DNA from: Thermomonas sp. XSG
GTDB lineage: Bacteria > Pseudomonadota > Gammaproteobacteria > Xanthomonadales > Xanthomonadaceae
Assembly (NCBI RefSeq): GCF_014678725.1
Contig: NZ_CP061497.1
Span: 1,814,001 to 1,878,000 of the forward strand
Reading direction: 5' to 3'
DNA: 64,000 bases
Both the position numbers and the translations under genes were made by a program. Shown here in pieces: positions 62,565 through 64,000 of the stretch; the stretch's first letter is position 1; each line of letters starts with the position of its first letter. Below the pieces are notes generated by a model that was not told where the DNA came from, did not search any database, and saw nothing but the letters and a program-made list of their open reading frames with translations.

Positions 62565-63038
62565 ATGCAGCAGGGCTACGCGACGGAAACGACGGCAAGC
62601 CTGCGGCCGATGCGCGAGGCCGACCTCGAGGCGGTGATGCTGATCGAGGAGCGCGCCTACCCCTATCCGTGGAGTCGCGGCATCTTCCGCGACTGCCTGC
62701 ACGCCGGCTATTCGATGTGGCTGCTGGAGCGGCAGGGCGTGATCGTCGGCTACGGCGTGCTCAGCATCGCCGCTGGGGAGGCGCACGTGCTCAACCTGTG
62801 CACCGCGCCCGGCAACGAAGGCCAGGGCCTGGGCGCGCGGATGCTGCAGACGCTGCTGAAGATCGCCCGCGGCCACGGTGCGCAGCGGGTGTTCCTGGAA
62901 GTACGGCCGTCCAATCCGCGCGCGATCGCGCTGTACGAGCGCAGCGGCTTCAACGAGATCGGCCGGCGGCCGCGCTATTACCCGGCGCGCGACGGCCGCG
63001 AGGATGCCATCGTGATGGCGATGGAACTGCTCGACTGA
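62565..63038 (+). CDS. rimI: Ribosomal protein S18-alanine N-acetyltransferase (RimI)
   Basis: 157-aa GNAT enzyme that acetylates the N-terminal Ala of S18. RPMREADLEAVMLIEERAYP, PWSRGIFRDCLHAGYSMWLL, APGNEGQGLGARMLQTLLKI (acetyl-CoA loop) and EVRPSNPRAIALYERSGF, then NEIGRRPRYY, are typical of RimI. ATG at 62565 is listed; the in-frame GTG at 62556 overlaps the preceding stop (GTGA) and is also plausible. Confidence 0.92.
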   Translation: MQQGYATETTASLRPMREADLEAVMLIEERAYPYPWSRGIFRDCLHAGYSMWLLERQGVIVGYGVLSIAAGEAHVLNLCTAPGNEGQGLGARMLQTLLKIARGHGAQRVFLEVRPSNPRAIALYERSGFNEIGRRPRYYPARDGREDAIVMAMELLD

Positions 63039-63079
63039 GCGCCTCGCCAGCCGTCGCGGTAGCGTGCCCGGCGAACCAA

Positions 63080-63088
63080 TAGAATGGC
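63080..63088 (+). promoter_or_regulatory. -10-like element TAGAATGGC directly before queD
   Basis: TAGAAT (63080-63085) ends six bases before the queD ATG, so transcription would begin at the start codon. No Shine-Dalgarno sequence is present. No -35 was recognised. Confidence 0.45.
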
Positions 63089-63091
63089 GGC

Positions 63092-63445
63092 ATGGACATC
63101 TTCAAGAGCTTCACCCTCGAGGCCGCGCACCGGCTGCCCAATGTCCCGAACGGGCACAAGTGCGCGCGCCTGCACGGGCATTCGTTCCGGATCGAGTTGC
63201 ATGTGTCCGGCGATCCCGACCCGCACATCGGCTGGGTGATGGATTTCGCCGACCTGAAGGCGGCATTCGCCCCGCTGTACGAACAGCTCGACCACCACTA
63301 CCTCAACGACATCGAAGGCCTGGAGAACCCCACCAGCGAGCGCCTGGCGGAGTGGATCTGGGCGCGGATGAAGCCCCGGGTGCCGCTGCTGTCGGAAGTG
63401 GTGGTGCACGAGACCTGCACCTCCGGCTGCCGCTACCGGGGTTGA
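63092..63445 (+). CDS. queD: 6-carboxy-5,6,7,8-tetrahydropterin synthase (QueD)
   Basis: 117-aa zinc enzyme of queuosine (7-deazaguanine) synthesis. Zinc ligands are H13 (EAAHRLP) and H28/H30 (RLHGHSF); the catalytic Cys is C24 in the C-x3-H-x-H motif KCARLHGH. The proton-relay region is [10 protein letters not shown] and the substrate Glu is in [13 protein letters not shown]. The protein is complete. Confidence 0.93.
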   Translation: MDIFKSFTLEAAHRLPNVPNGHKCARLHGHSFRIELHVSGDPDPHIGWVMDFADLKAAFAPLYEQLDHHYLNDIEGLENPTSERLAEWIWARMKPRVPLLSEVVVHETCTSGCRYRG

Positions 63446-63469
63446 ACGCCAGCGCCTCCTGCCGAATTG

Positions 63470-63502
63470 TCAATTGACAATCATTCGCAATTGATATTGA
63501 AT
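63470..63502 (+). promoter_or_regulatory. bfd promoter with Fur-box-like operator
   Basis: TTGACA (63474-63479), 17-base spacer, TTGAAT (63497-63502). The 19 bases 63470-63488 match the Fur consensus GATAATGATAATCATTATC at 12 of 19 positions, including the whole AATCATT half, and overlap the -35. GTCAATTGAC (63469-63478) is also palindromic. This would repress bfd when iron is plentiful. Confidence 0.6.
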
Positions 63503-63531
63503 CGCGTCATTGGTCCAACCGGTGGCGCGCG

Positions 63532-63735
63532 ATGTACGTCTGTATCTGCAACGGGGTGACGGATCGGCAGATCCGCGAAGCAGCCGATGCCGGCTGCGAC
63601 AGCGTGTCCGAAATGACCATGCGCACCGGTGCCGGCGCCAGTTGCGGCTCCTGCCTCGGCCTGGTGGCCGAGCTGATCGACGAAGCGCGCGCCCGTCGCG
63701 CGCTGCCGCTGCCGGTGCTGGCCCGCGCGGCCTGA
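63532..63735 (+). CDS. bfd: Bacterioferritin-associated ferredoxin
   Basis: 67-aa [2Fe-2S] ferredoxin that reduces bacterioferritin to free stored iron. The four ligands are C4, C6, C38 and C41 in YVCICNGVTDRQI and GASCGSCLGLV. The last 15 residues are Ala/Leu-rich and variable. It is followed by bfr, its partner. Confidence 0.94.
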   Translation: MYVCICNGVTDRQIREAADAGCDSVSEMTMRTGAGASCGSCLGLVAELIDEARARRALPLPVLARAA

Positions 63736-63786
63736 GTGCCGCGGCGGCCGCTAGGCCGCATTGCAACCGCAACCGGTTTCCACGTT

Positions 63787-63816
63787 TTGCCGGGTCGCCA
63801 CGGCAGGCGCTACATT
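63787..63816 (+). promoter_or_regulatory. Promoter of bfr
   Basis: TTGCCG (63787-63792), 18-base spacer, TACATT (63811-63816), giving a leader of about 20 bases with GGAG before the ATG. Confidence 0.5.
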
Positions 63817-63843
63817 GGCGCTTTCCACGCAGCAGGAGCGGCC

Positions 63844-64000
63844 ATGAAGGGCGACGCCAAGGTCATCGGATTTCTGAACAAGGCGCTCTACAACGAGCTG
63901 ACCGCGATCAACCAGTACTTCCTGCACGCCAAGATGCTGAAGAACTGGGGCCTGAAGGCGCTTGCCGAGCACGAACACCACGAATCCATCGACGAGATGA
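63844..64000 (+). CDS. bfr: Bacterioferritin (partial, cut by window end)
   Basis: First 52 residues of the haem-containing iron-storage ferritin. [20 protein letters not shown] carries E18 and the sequence runs to E51-M52, the di-iron ligands and the haem-ligand methionine of E. coli Bfr at the same numbers. AGGAG lies upstream of the ATG. The rest lies beyond the window. Confidence 0.92.
   Translation, partial: MKGDAKVIGFLNKALYNELTAINQYFLHAKMLKNWGLKALAEHEHHESIDEM

Noticed and set aside
1-64000. Insertion sequences, integrases, prophage or CRISPR arrays
   Set aside because: No transposase, integrase, phage or cas product and no array-like direct repeats were seen; the HTH at 20507 is fused to CBS domains and lacks a transposase catalytic domain.

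Overview
The window is GC-rich chromosomal DNA from a gammaproteobacterium of the family Xanthomonadaceae (Lysobacter/Luteimonas/Thermomonas-like). The evidence is the Clp-type CRP homologue, an xps-like type II secretion gene order (G-H-I-J-K-L-M-N-D), a trpE-trpG-trpD-trpC run, phoP-phoQ beside purC, a PilU retraction ATPase, and an H-NS-like protein of the WxGRGR type. No transposase, integrase or CRISPR array was seen. The right edge cuts a bacterioferritin gene.

Layout. 1-21100 is mostly housekeeping: phoPQ, purC, a small J-domain protein and rpe, the trp operon with a possible leader peptide, clp, speD, yaeQ, coq7, rplM-rpsI, tRNA-Gln, a 2OG-Fe dioxygenase, a fumarylacetoacetase-family hydrolase with maiA, pilU, an OmpA-like lipoprotein, a DUF465 protein and an unusual HTH-CBS protein. 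21170-36196 is the most interesting part. It holds a type II secretion system (G to D on the minus strand; E and F on the plus strand), an O-antigen ABC permease translationally coupled to gspE, a strongly expressed-looking secreted protein of about 543 aa with its own promoter, long leader and double terminator, and then the matching O-antigen ABC ATPase with a sugar-binding tail. The arrangement resembles the Aeromonas S-layer locus (vapA next to abcA and a dedicated sps secretion system), so I propose an S-layer production, export and anchoring locus. 36199-48488 continues as a surface-polysaccharide cluster: a glycosyltransferase, two sulfotransferases, an 1131-aa sulfotransferase/coiled-coil/GT-B/GT-A fusion, UDP-GlcNAc 2-epimerase, and on the other strand a polytopic membrane protein, an RffA-type aminotransferase, a small SMR-like transporter, an RffC-like acetyltransferase and a polyprenyl-phosphate-type GT2.

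48558-64000 returns to core metabolism: etfBA, a two-subunit 3-oxoacid CoA-transferase, ETF-ubiquinone oxidoreductase, an Mla-type lipid transport operon, a ThrE-like exporter, an H-NS-like protein, proS, two DUF4124 proteins, pssA, a possible HolD-like protein with rimI, queD, bfd (with a Fur-box-like promoter) and the start of bfr.

How the parts may work together: the Wzm/Wzt pair would export a probably sulfated O-polysaccharide, and the type II system would move the abundant surface protein across the outer membrane, where the polysaccharide could hold it. This link is inferred from gene order and family knowledge and has not been demonstrated. Several genes (J-domain protein, trp leader, maiA, pssA, queD) have a -10-like element only 6-7 bases before the start codon, which suggests leaderless transcripts.
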